Shown piece by piece: positions 1 to 12,326 of a DNA stretch of 64,000 nt; the stretch's first letter is position 1, and every line of letters begins with the position of its first letter. The translations under genes and the position numbers were made by a program. Source of the DNA: Mycoplasmopsis agassizii (GTDB lineage: Bacteria; Bacillota_I; Bacilli_A; Mycoplasmatales; Metamycoplasmataceae); NCBI RefSeq assembly GCF_002276225.1, contig NZ_NQNY01000005.1:17131-81130 (forward strand), given 5' to 3'. Below the pieces are notes generated by a model. That model was not told where the DNA came from and made no database searches. It saw only the letters and a program-made list of their open reading frames with translations.

Positions 1-1244
1 TTAATTTGACTATCTAAGAAAGTAACTGCTTCAATTGTTGCTTTTAAATCGCCTGTGTGTCCGACCATATCAGGGTTGGCATAATTTAAAATTGTCAGAT
101 CAAAAACTTTAGCATTTTTAATTACTTCATCAGTAATTCCTTTTGCTGACATATGGGGTACATCTGCAAAAGATTCAGCTTTAATTGAATCAACCATAAT
201 ACGTTTTGAGTTTTTATAAGAGATGTCAATTCCACCATCCATGAAATAAGTTACATGTGCATATTTTTGTGTTTCTGCTACACGTAATTGCTTTTTATTT
301 GCTTGTTCCATTACATAGCCAATTGGTTGTGTAATTTTCATTTCATCGAAAGCAATAATTGTATCCATGTTTTCATATTTCATCATGCTAACAAATTTTT
401 CAATTTTAACTGGAGCATTATTTTTATAATCGTAAATTTTACTTGGTCTAAAAAAGTGAGTTAATTGGCGAGCACGGTCAGGTCTAAAATTGAAGAAAAT
501 AATGCTATCATGATCTTTAATCATATTTGCACTTTTATCAAATGCAGGTTCAAAAAATTCATCAGTTATTTGCTTTTGATATTGACTTTCTACATAGTCT
601 AAGGCGTTAGTAAAAGTGTTATTAGATTTACCTAATAAATTGTCATATGCTTTTTGATTTCTTTCAAAAATTTGGTCACGATCCATAGCGTAGAAACGAC
701 CTGCAACTGAAGCAATTTTATAGCCATATTGATCACAAATTGCTTGCAATTTAACAATTGATTCTTTAATTGAAGCAGGTGCCACATCACGACCATCACC
801 AAAAACATGGACTGAAACTTTTTTCAGTCCGTATTCATATGCAGCATTTAAAACACCAAATAAATGTGCTTCTAGTGAATGCACTCCACCAGGACTTAAA
901 AGTCCCATTAAATGTAATGTTGAATCTTTTTCTTTTACAGAATTAAACGTTTCTAAAAAAGCTTCATTTTTTAAGAACAAATTATCTTGTAATGATTTAT
1001 TGATTAAAGATAAACCTGTATAAACAATTTGTCCTGCTCCGATATTAAGATGTCCTACTTCTGAATTACCCATTTGACCTCTAGGTAACCCGACTGCTTC
1101 ACCACTAGCATCGATTAAGACATTAGGATAGTCTTTAAAAAGATGATCAAAAGTAGGTGTGTTTGCTAGTTTAAAACCATTACCTTGAGATTCTGCTCTG
1201 ATTCCTAAACCATCAATTACTACTAATATAACTTTTTTGTTCAT
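1..1244 (-). CDS. gpmI: 2,3-bisphosphoglycerate-independent phosphoglycerate mutase (C-terminus cut by window edge)
   Basis: Interconverts 3- and 2-phosphoglycerate in cytosolic glycolysis with two Mn ions. The N-terminus reads MNKKVILVVIDGLG, the metal-binding start typical of the alkaline-phosphatase superfamily, and the QMGNSEVGH motif with the catalytic serine follows near residue 55. About 414 codons are present out of roughly 505 usual for the family; the rest lies beyond base 1. It starts 2 nt after the tpiA stop, so the two glycolytic genes are almost certainly co-transcribed and translationally coupled. Identity is very secure from the motif and from the pairing with tpiA. Confidence 0.96.
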   Translation of the reverse strand, partial: MNKKVILVVIDGLGIRAESQGNGFKLANTPTFDHLFKDYPNVLIDASGEAVGLPRGQMGNSEVGHLNIGAGQIVYTGLSLINKSLQDNLFLKNEAFLETFNSVKEKDSTLHLMGLLSPGGVHSLEAHLFGVLNAAYEYGLKKVSVHVFGDGRDVAPASIKESIVKLQAICDQYGYKIASVAGRFYAMDRDQIFERNQKAYDNLLGKSNNTFTNALDYVESQYQKQITDEFFEPAFDKSANMIKDHDSIIFFNFRPDRARQLTHFFRPSKIYDYKNNAPVKIEKFVSMMKYENMDTIIAFDEMKITQPIGYVMEQANKKQLRVAETQKYAHVTYFMDGGIDISYKNSKRIMVDSIKAESFADVPHMSAKGITDEVIKNAKVFDLTILNYANPDMVGHTGDLKATIEAVTFLDSQI

Positions 1245-1246
1245 GA

Positions 1247-1987
<741 letters not shown>

Positions 1988-2025
1988 AAATAACCTCTTT
2001 AAATAAAATATTAAAATATATTCCT

Positions 2026-2031
2026 ATTATA
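2026..2031 (-). promoter_or_regulatory. -10 box of the tpiA-gpmI promoter
   Basis: On the minus strand this reads TATAAT, about 38 nt upstream of the tpiA ATG. That leaves a leader of roughly 30 nt containing the AGAGG ribosome-binding site. No convincing -35 hexamer is seen at 16-18 nt, as is common in mollicutes. Confidence 0.5.
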
Positions 2032-2050
2032 GTGCTATTTACAAATAAAA

Positions 2051-2785
2051 TTACTCGAAACTTAAAGAGATTTTTAAAACTTGCTTATCTAAAATCACTT
2101 CAAAAAAATGAATGTTAGCTCCAAAAAAAGTTTTAAGATTTTTATAACTATATGGTTCAGGATCATAGTTTAATAAATCATTCAAAACTTTTAAAAAGAT
2201 ATTTTGATTTAAATCGAAATATTTTTGCTCTCAATATTTATTAGTCATTTGTTTTGGAATATTAAAATTGAATCTAATTTGATAGGGGCTAAGATAAACT
2301 TTATTTGCTGCTCTAGGTGTTCAATATGTAATTGAAAAAAGATGAATTAATAATCAAGTCAATTCCTTTAAAATTGCTTCTACTTCTGAATCGTTTTTAA
2401 TTTTTTCAAAATTTTTATTTATTAATTTAGTAGTTAAGAAAATGTAAATATTTTCGTAAAGTTTTAAAAATGTTAAAAGTAAAGACCCACCAAAAGTTTC
2501 TCTTGTGGTATTTCTACCAACACGATTTGAAGTTGACAAACGAAAATTTACATCGTTATAAGGTGATATCAAACTTGCTAATCTATTTTGATCTTCGATA
2601 GATAAATTTTCAAAATATGATTCAGATATTTTTAAATTAGGCTTTAGATATTTCTGCAAAAAAGGTCTTTCATCAAAAAACCTTTTTATCTCTTCATCAA
2701 TGTAATCAAGTTCATAATATTTTTTAATTTCATTTGTTGAAATATTTTGAACCTGATTTTTTCTTATTTTTTTGAAATCGTTCAT
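2051..2785 (-). CDS. Hypothetical mycoplasma protein, 244 aa
   Basis: I do not recognise this protein. It begins MNDFKKIRKNQVQNIS, is soluble and rich in Lys, Asn, Glu and aromatic residues, and has no signal peptide or obvious membrane span. A mid-protein stretch around residues 80-105 (RLSTSNRVGRNTTRETFGG) is the most motif-like part. Trp codons near residue 144 and beyond are UGA. The ATG lies 2 nt downstream of the stop of the dUTPase-like gene, so it is the last gene of the dnaG-rpoD-nif3-dUTPase operon and precedes the tpiA promoter. The position says only that it is co-expressed with replication and nucleotide-hygiene genes. Confidence 0.8.
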
Positions 2786-2787
2786 GA

Positions 2788-3273
2788 TTAATAATTTTGC
2801 TTTACACGATTTTGATTAACTAAATTCTTTTTGAAATATTCAGTTTCAATTTCTCGATCACTTATTCCAAGCAAACTTGCTAATCCTAAATAAAGTTCAT
2901 AAGTTAATTTGATTATTTCTTTATCAGGTTTTTCAATCATGATTAAAATATTTTTATAAACTTCTAAAAATTGTTTATTAATATCCTTTGAAAAAATAAT
3001 AGGATTAAATTCTTCTCCTGCTTCAAAATTAAAAACATAGGTATTTAAAAAATGAATTCCATCTGAATATTCTTCAAGAATTTTTTTACGATCTATGTTT
3101 TGATTTTTCTTTCAATATTTAAATGTTTGAACTTCGTTTGCTAGTTCTCCTAATTCAACTAAAAGGGCAAATCCAATTTTTTCTCTGACATCATGAAAAC
3201 TCGCAATTCCTGCGTTTTTCAGTATCATTTTGTCAAGTTTATTTTGTTCAGTAAGTAATTTTTTTACATTCAT
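2788..3273 (-). CDS. Dimeric-type dUTPase / all-alpha NTP pyrophosphatase
   Basis: Predicted to hydrolyse dUTP to dUMP and PPi, keeping uracil out of DNA. The 161-aa all-alpha protein shows the MazG-like metal-binding signature in two parts: ELGELANE (E-x-x-E) around residue 46, and EEYSDGIHFLN (E-x-x-x-D) around residue 72, with a conserved FKYW between them. This spacing is typical of dUTPase_2-family enzymes in Firmicutes and mycoplasmas. I start at the ATG at 3271-3273, because it falls 1 nt after the stop of the upstream nif3-like gene. An in-frame TTG 42 nt earlier exists but would overlap that gene. Confidence 0.82.
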
Positions 3274-3274
3274 T

Positions 3275-4054
3275 TTAATTAGTTCTTTCTCATTTTTCAA
3301 ATGTATATGTTTCAACTTTTATATTTGATAATTTTAATTTATTTAAAATTATTTCTTTCATATTAAATATAAAGACTTCTTCAATTCTATGCGAGACTTC
3401 AATTACATTTAATTTATTTTGATTATAAAAAATTCATTCATTTCATTTTATATCACTAGTAATTACTAAGTCATCTTTTGATGCTAATTCAGATATTTCT
3501 GAGTAATCACCTGAGCCTGCAAAAATTATTAATTTTTTAAAAATAAAATTTTGATCTTTTAAATTTGAATTTAAAATTTTGAAATTTTTAAGATGTAATT
3601 TATTTTCAATTTCATTTATATCTTGGTTTAAATAAATTGAGGTAGAATATTTTGATTCAATTTTTATTTTGAAATTATTATCATCAAAAATCTGTTTTGC
3701 AATTTGAAAACTGGTTCCTTCTTTATCCACATCATAATTTGTATGAAGTGAATACAAAACTATTTTATTTTTAATTGCTTTCTTATAAATTTGTTCCTTA
3801 TATGGATAAGCAATGAAATCTCTTTTTCGATAATTATTAAAAATAAAAGGATGATGAGAAATAATTAAATTTAAGTTATTTTCAATTGCATAATCAATTA
3901 CTTCATTCGTAATATCAAGACATAACAAAATGCCTGATAAGTAATTATCAAGCATTTTTTTGTTTCTAAAAGCGAGCCCTGAAAAATCTCATGGCTCTTG
4001 ATTTTCTAAAGGATATTTAATTTCAAGTTTTGAAATCAATTCTTCTATTTTCAA
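3275..4054 (-). CDS. Nif3-like (DUF34) dinuclear metal protein
   Basis: Member of the NIF3/YqfO family, toroidal hexamers with a di-metal centre; the cellular role is poorly defined, with GTP cyclohydrolase I type 2 a common but doubtful label. The visible signature is SHHPFIFNNY near residue 65, the paired His metal ligands, with an N-terminal W-D-x-S-G-L segment. At 259 aa it is the short form without the inserted PII-like domain. The start is a TTG at 4052-4054, supported by AAGGA six bases upstream and by its position 2 nt past the rpoD stop. In Bacillus the homologue (yqfO) also sits just downstream of dnaG-sigA, so the synteny is conserved. Confidence 0.85.
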
Positions 4055-4056
4055 AA

Positions 4057-5559
4057 TTAGTCCTTCAAATACTCTCTTAAAATTTTACGTTTTTTAGTTG
4101 ATCTTAAGCGGCGTAAAATTTTATTTTCCATTTGTCTTACTTTTTCACGAGAAGTATTTAGTTGTACAGACAATTCATTAAATGAATGAACACGATATGG
4201 TTTTCCAAATTCGTCATTTCCAATTCCATAACGTTTTTGAATTACAACCTGTTCTTCTTCAGTAAGTTGTTCTTTAATTAAATCTAACAAGTGATTTTTT
4301 AAGTCTTCATTATTTGCGTGATCAAATGGCGAAATAACTGAATCATCTTGAATGAAATCACTAAAGAATGAATCATCTTCTTTTCCAACAGTTTTATCTA
4401 ATGAAATAGGATCAATATTAATTTTTCTAATGTATCTAACTTTTTCAGCATTAAAGTCATTACCGTATGCTACTGCAATTTCTTCATCAGTTGGCATTTC
4501 ACCTTTTTCTTGTTGCAATTCACGCTCGATTTTAATAATTTTATTAATTGTTTCAACCATGTGAACTGGAACACGGATAGTTCTAGCTTGATCAGCAACC
4601 GCTCTAGTTATTGATTGGCGAATTCATCAAGTTGCATATGTTGAAAATTTGAATCCACGAGATTCATCAAATTTTTCAACAGCTTTAATAATTCCTGAGT
4701 TACCTTCAGAAATTAAATCAATAAATGGTAAACCACGATTTTTATATTTTTTAGCATTGTTAATTACTAAACGAAGATTTCTTTTAATCAAGGTATCACG
4801 TGCTCTTTTACCACGTAAAGTACCTTTATATTTTTTCATATTAATTGCAAGTTGTTTTTCTTCTTCAGCACTTAAAAGAGTACCGTATTTACCAATTCAG
4901 CGCATGTATCATTTAACAATGTCATTGGTTTCAGTTAGCTTAGATTTAATTTTTTTCTTCTGAATTCTTTGAATTCTTTCTTCTTTAATATTTTCTTGAC
5001 TAATTGAAGAAAGGTCACCTTCGCTATCTTCGAATAATGATTCTTCAAGATCTGCTAATTCATCTTCTTCAGAATCTTCATTTTCAGTTTGGTGTAATTT
5101 AGTTAGGTGGAATGGATCATCTAATGATTCTTCAGAAATAATTTCATCTTCTTCGTGAAGATCATCAAAATCATCATCATTTTCAACTTCTTCTTCTAGT
5201 TTTTTTATTTTCTTAATGTCAATATCGTCTAAATCATCTAAATCTGGTTCAGGAATTTCATCAGTATCTGATAGTAAACTTTTACCATCTGCTGAAAAAA
5301 GTTCCTTCTCGATGTCATTTTGGTCAACATCATCTAGATCAGTAAAATCTGCTAAATCATCAATGATTTTAGCATCAATTAATTGTGTAAAAATATTATC
5401 AACGACATCATCATCCAAATCTAGTTTGTTTTTTGATAAGTATTCCATAACATCGTCTTGTGAAAGATAATCAGTCTTTTTAGAACTCTTTATTTTTTTT
5501 AGTTCCTTAATGATTTGACTATCTGTTTCAAATTGATTTTTATCTTTTTTATTAGGCAT
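4057..5559 (-). CDS. rpoD: Primary sigma factor (sigma-70/SigA)
   Basis: Housekeeping sigma factor directing RNA polymerase to -35/-10 promoters. Of the 500 aa, residues 1 to about 210 form a very acidic low-complexity region in place of region 1.1. Region 2 follows, with the RNLRLV and [13 protein letters not shown] helices and FSTYATWWIRQ, the -10 recognition and melting segment, near residues 300-320. Region 3 comes next, then a C-terminal region 4 helix-turn-helix ([19 protein letters not shown]). The start at 5557-5559 has AAGGAG in register. It lies between dnaG and nif3, the standard macromolecular-synthesis operon order. The acidic N-terminus is longer than in Bacillus SigA (about 370 aa in total). 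Confidence 0.97.
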
Positions 5560-5601
5560 TCGACTCCTTAAGTTTAATTATAAATAATTAAATTGTTAAA
5601 A

Positions 5602-5607
5602 ATTATA
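5602..5607 (-). promoter_or_regulatory. Possible internal -10 box ahead of rpoD
   Basis: The 82-nt gap between dnaG and rpoD is extremely A+T rich and contains TATAAT on the minus strand, about 43 nt before the rpoD ATG. A TAGACA-like hexamer lies at 5628-5633, but the spacing to this -10 is 20 nt; a shifted TTATAT would be at 17 nt. This could let rpoD be transcribed separately from dnaG. Confidence 0.35.
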
Positions 5608-5641
5608 TAATATAATCATTTATTTTTTGTCTAAAAATTTA

Positions 5642-7603
5642 TTATAATTTGCTCATTTTTTCATGCAAATATTGCACTCTTTTTCGCAGTTCTTTGAAGA
5701 CATCTTGAGGATGTTCTTCATCCTTCATCATTTTGTATTCTTCAGCTTTTAATGATATTTTTTTCTTAGTAATTTCAATTTCATTATTTGCTTCGGATTT
5801 ATAAATGTTGTCTAGATAATCGAAAAATTCCTCTTCATTTTTTCATGAATTTTTTCTGTTAGTGTCTTTATTAAAATTTAAATATCCAATCTGTTTATAA
5901 AGTTCATAGGCTTTTGCAGCCTTTTGTTCTAGCAAATTTATAATTGCTTGCGAACCTGCTGCATGATAACCTTTTTCAATTATTTGATAAATAAATCTAA
6001 CCAGTAAATCTAATTGCATAGGGACAAATTCAAAATAATTAAAAGCAATGTCTTTTGTTTTTTTTATTTCTAAATACTCTTTGAATATTTGTAATAATTT
6101 TGTATTAGAAATTAACAATCAAATAATTCTTGAAAATAAACTATTCTCAACTGTTCTTTCTTGAATTAAAATCTGCTTAGATGTTATCTGCTCTTTATCT
6201 GTTTGCAAATAATTATTTATATGTACATGCGTATTTATATTTTGGACATTGTTTCTTTGATATGAATTATTATTTACCTCAATTAAAATACTTTGATTTG
6301 TTTGCAAAAAAGATTTATAAAATTGAATCGTTTCTCTAGGTGCTAATCTAAGAAATTCTGAAAATTCTTTTTGAAAATTTAAAATATTACTTGAGTTATT
6401 AAAATGATATTTTCTTCTTAAATGCTTGTAAACAAAATCAATTCCGGAGATTCTTTTTTCAATCAAATTTTTGATTAAAAGTGCCCCATTTTCAGTATTT
6501 ACAAGTGTATCAGCATCAATTTTATCATATCTTAAATTATCATCTTCGACTGTAAAAATTGAATCATATTTAACATTAGGATTTTGTAATTTATTTTTTC
6601 TGAAATAAAAAATTACACTTACTTTTTTTGAATGAGACAACAAGGTTTTAATTACATTTATAGTTGCATTTACACCTGCTAAATCATTATCTAAAAATAA
6701 AATTATCTCTTCATCTTTAATTAATTTTATATGTTCAGAAGTTAGGTTTGTCCCCATAATTGCAACAACATTTTTAATGCCTATTTTTCATAGCGATAAA
6801 ACATCTAAATAGCCTTCTACAAAAATAACCGACTTCTCAGTTTTAATAAAATTTTTTGCTCTAAAAAAATTAAATAAAACTTGTGACTTTGAAAAAATTA
6901 AATTGTCACTGCTGTTAATATATTTAGGGTTTTCATCAGTAATTGTTCTTGCACCAAAACCAACTAAATTATTTATTTCATCATGAATTGGTATTACTAG
7001 TCTTTCACGATATGCATCCAAATACGTATTTTTAAAATTTTCTTTAATCAGTCCTGTAATTAAAAAATATTCTAAATTTTTAGTTTTACTTAAAACATAT
7101 TTATTTAAATTTCCATCTGCATAACCTAGAGAAAATTCAGTAACTAAATCTTTATCTATTTTTCTTTTCTCTAAAAATGATTTTAAAGAATCATTTTTCA
7201 AAATATTATTATGCATTTGTTTGTAAAAATATGAAGCAGCAATATTGTTTGCTAGCAAGGCACTTTCTTGCTCTTTGGTTAAGACTTTTTTAATTTCTTC
7301 AGTATTAGAATAAGCGTTTCCAATATCAATATTAAATTCTTGAGCTAACATTCTGACTGCTTCAGGAAAAGAAACTTCATGTTTTAGCATCACATAGTTA
7401 AAGATACCTCCTTTTTTTCCACATGATCAACATGTGAAAATATTGTCAGATGCTTTAATACTAAATGAAGCATTTTTATCATCATGAAAAGGACATAAAC
7501 CGATATAAGAATTACCTTTGTGTGTTAGGTTTAGATCTTTAGAAATATAATCTGATAAAGATGTAGTTTCATAAATCTTATTTTCTAACTCTTTATAGTT
7601 CAT
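5642..7603 (-). CDS. dnaG: DNA primase
   Basis: Synthesises RNA primers for lagging-strand replication. The 653-aa protein has an N-terminal zinc-ribbon (CPFH then CWSC, residues about 37-62), the RNAP-like catalytic core, and a TOPRIM fold with VEGYLDV near residue 262 and DNDLAG near residue 304. The second motif has Asn where DGDxAG is usual. The C-terminal third should bind the replicative helicase and is divergent. The ATG at 7601-7603 is preceded by a strong GGAGGA. It follows glyS by about 39 nt and precedes rpoD. Several Trp codons are UGA. Confidence 0.95.
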
Positions 7604-7642
7604 TAAGATCTCCTCCTAAAAATATAAAATTACCAAAAAAAT

Positions 7643-9013
7643 TTAGATACTAATTTTTTTGATAATTTCTTCTAAAGTTAAACGTTCTTGTTGCATGCTG
7701 TCACGTTCTCTCAATGTATATGATAAATCATTTTCTGAATCATAATCAACAGTTAAACAATATTTTACACCAAGTGCATCATAACGGCGATAGCGCTTTC
7801 CAATTGAACCTGTTTCATCAAAAACAACTTTTATTTTTTGTTTTTGAAGATCTTTTTTAATTTTTAAAGCAAGTTCTGATTGTTTTTTAACAAGTGGCAA
7901 AACAGCAAGTTGAATTGGACTTTGCCCAAAAGGAAGTTGAAAGTTAATTCTTGTATCTGTTTCTGAAATAATTTCCTCACTAAATGCTTGACATCATAAA
8001 GCTAATAACAAACGGTCCAGACCGATTGAAGGTTCAATTACATGGGGAATAAATTTTTTATTGCTATGTGGATCAAGATATTCAAAATTTTCCTTTGAAG
8101 CTTCTTGGTGTTTTGATAAATCAAAATCACCACGGTGAGCCACACCCATTAATTCACCTCAACCTCAAGGAAAATTAAATTCAATATCACTAGTTGCTTT
8201 TGAATAGTGAGCTAGTTCTTCATCTGAATGTTTTCTTATTTTTAGATTTTTTTCATCCAATCCTAACGAAATTAAAAAATCGTATGATTTTTTGATGTAT
8301 TCATCAAAAATTTGCATTGAAGTTTCAGGAGAAGTAAAAACTTCTAATTCCATTTGTTCAAATTCACGAGTTCTGAAAACAAAATTTCCTGGAGTTACTT
8401 CATTACGAAATGATTTTCCAATTTGTCCAATTGCAAGTGGTAAATGCGTACGAGTTGAGCGTTGTACATTTTTAAAATTAATAAAAATCCCTTGTGCAGT
8501 TTCTGGTCTAAGATAAATTTTATCTTTATTATTTTCAATTACTCCTTGATAAGTTTCAAACATTAAATTAAATTTTCTAATTTCACTTCATTCAACTTTT
8601 TTGTTTTCAATAGTTTTAATATTATCTTTAATAATTTTTTCTAAATCTGTTTCATTTAATTTAGCAACATTAATATGAGGCAAATGTTCTTCAACAAGAT
8701 GATCTGCACGATAACGCTTTTTACTAATTTTATCCTCAATTAAATAGTCACTAAAATTCGATAAATGACCCGATGTTTTTCAAACAAGTGGGTTCATTAA
8801 AATTTTAGAATCAATTAAAAAGGCATTGTCATTTTGACTAATAAAAAAATCTTTTCAAGCACTAGCGACATTATCTTTCATTAATGAACCGTAAGGTCCA
8901 TAATCTCAAGTGTTTGCTAGACCTCCATAAATTTCACTACCTTGAAAAACAAAGCCAATTGCTTTCAAATGGGCAATTAGCTTTTTCATAAAATCTGGTG
9001 AATAAGTCTTCAT
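7643..9013 (-). CDS. glyS: Glycyl-tRNA synthetase, single-chain (alpha2) type
   Basis: Charges tRNA-Gly with glycine and ATP. The 456-aa protein is the homodimeric eukaryote/mycoplasma-type class II enzyme rather than the alpha2beta2 form. The RPETAQGIF stretch, motif 2 (FRNEV...FRTREFEQME) near residues 200-225, and the C-terminal anticodon-binding domain with ALKIKKDL...GSIGKRYRR are recognisable. The start MKTYSPDFMKKL at 9011-9013 matches the family and has an AGAGG-type site upstream. The gene sits between the F1-like ATPase cluster and dnaG; glyS-dnaG-rpoD adjacency is common in low-GC Gram-positives. Confidence 0.95.
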
Positions 9014-9047
9014 CAAATACCTCTTTAATTTATTTTAATCTTTAAAT

Positions 9048-10771
<1,724 letters not shown>

Positions 10772-10787
<16 letters not shown>

Positions 10788-12310
10788 ACAATGTCCTTAA
10801 TTTTTTGATAATCTTCAGGAATGATAGGTAATGAATTTGCATTGAAATTAACTTCATAATTATCATCTTTTAGTTTGTCAAATTCAATCATTAAATTACT
10901 AATATAAGCCTTTAATAATTCTTCATCAATTTCCGTTTTGGCTGATGAAACACCTTCCATTAAAGCATTTCCTGTAAAAGTATTATATAAAACATAACGA
11001 ATAAAACGTACTCTTTGAGTTGTATCTGACAAATTTTCTAAAATTTGTCAGTCAATAATATAAGCTAAAATTAAAATAAAGGCTCTTGAATAAGTTACAT
11101 ATTCTTCTTGTTTTAAAACTCCAAATAAGGCTTTACCTTTTGAAATAATTTCTTTAATAGCATCAGAAAAATCATAGTTAGTTCCAGCGAAGCGATTATT
11201 ATGTTGATAATGCGTATAAATTCTTAAAATCTTACTACTAATCTTGGCAAGTACTTTTGATTGTACTTTGCTTCCTGTACGAGAAACTGAGCGATTAATA
11301 TCAACTGCTGGCATAATTCCTGCTGCTTGCATGTCACTATTTAAAACAATTTGTCCATCAACAATTGAAATTACATTTGTTGATAATAATGATGTCACAT
11401 CATTATTTAAAATCTTGACAATCGGCAGCGCCGTAATTGTTCCTGGAGTTTTGAATTTACCTGCTCTTTCTAATAAAGATGAGTGACTATAAAATAAGTC
11501 ACCAGGAAAAGCTTCTTTTCCAACAGGTTTATTAATTAATAAAGCTGCTTCTCTTAAAAAGTTAGCATGCGAAGTTAAATCATCAAAAATAATTAAAACA
11601 TCTTTGCCAGTTGCACGAATATTTTCAGCATGAGTCATCGCTACATATGGAAGTAAATATTGCTCATAAGAATTATCGCTAGGTGCATATAAAATAATCA
11701 CTTTGCGCATCATATTATTTTTTGCTAAAGTATTATAAATAGTTTTTAAATCAGTTAATTTAGTTCCGATCGCTACATAAATAACTCTGATATCGTTATC
11801 TTTTTGATTCAAAATAGTTGTTAATGCTAAAGATGTTTTACCACTTTTAGCATCACCGATAATTACTTCACGTTGCCCTAATCCAATTGGAATTAAAACA
11901 TCGATTGCAAAAATTCCTGTTTCTAATGGTTGATCAAGAGGTTCTCTTTCCATCATGTTGGAAGCGATATTAAAAATAGTTGATGAAGCAGGGTAAAATG
12001 ATTTATCTCTTTCAGGATCACTGCGGCGACTTGTGTAAATTGTTTTACCTCTGATGTCGATAATTTTATGGTAAAAACCACGGCTGGTTTTTACTTGAAA
12101 TTCATTTAGATGAAGTTCAACACTGTCACCTGCTTTAACTTTTTCAATTCCGTTTTTATCAACTAATAAAAAGGCTTCATCTTCATCAGCACGAATTAAC
12201 ATACCCTCAACTTTTTCTTCACCTAGATGAAAAATTTGTCCATAACTGTATTTAAATTTGCCACCGATTTTAACGATGTAGTCTTTAATAGATTTAATTT
12301 TTAATTTCAT
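10772..12310 (-). CDS. F1-like ATPase alpha subunit (X0-type cluster)
   Basis: The 512-aa non-catalytic partner of the beta-like subunit. The P-loop is GDAKSGKT (about residues 150-157), corresponding to GDRQTGKT of true F1-alpha. NRSVSRTGSKVQ near residues 340-350 keeps the Arg that acts as the arginine finger in F1. It lies between the 1013-aa surface protein and the beta gene, which is not the atp operon order. Two UGA codons near the 3' end must be read as Trp to reach the TAG at 10772-10774. Divergence from housekeeping AtpA plus the neighbouring genes place it in the mycoplasma F1-like X0 family. Confidence 0.9.
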
Positions 12311-12326
12311 TTCTTACGTTCTCTTT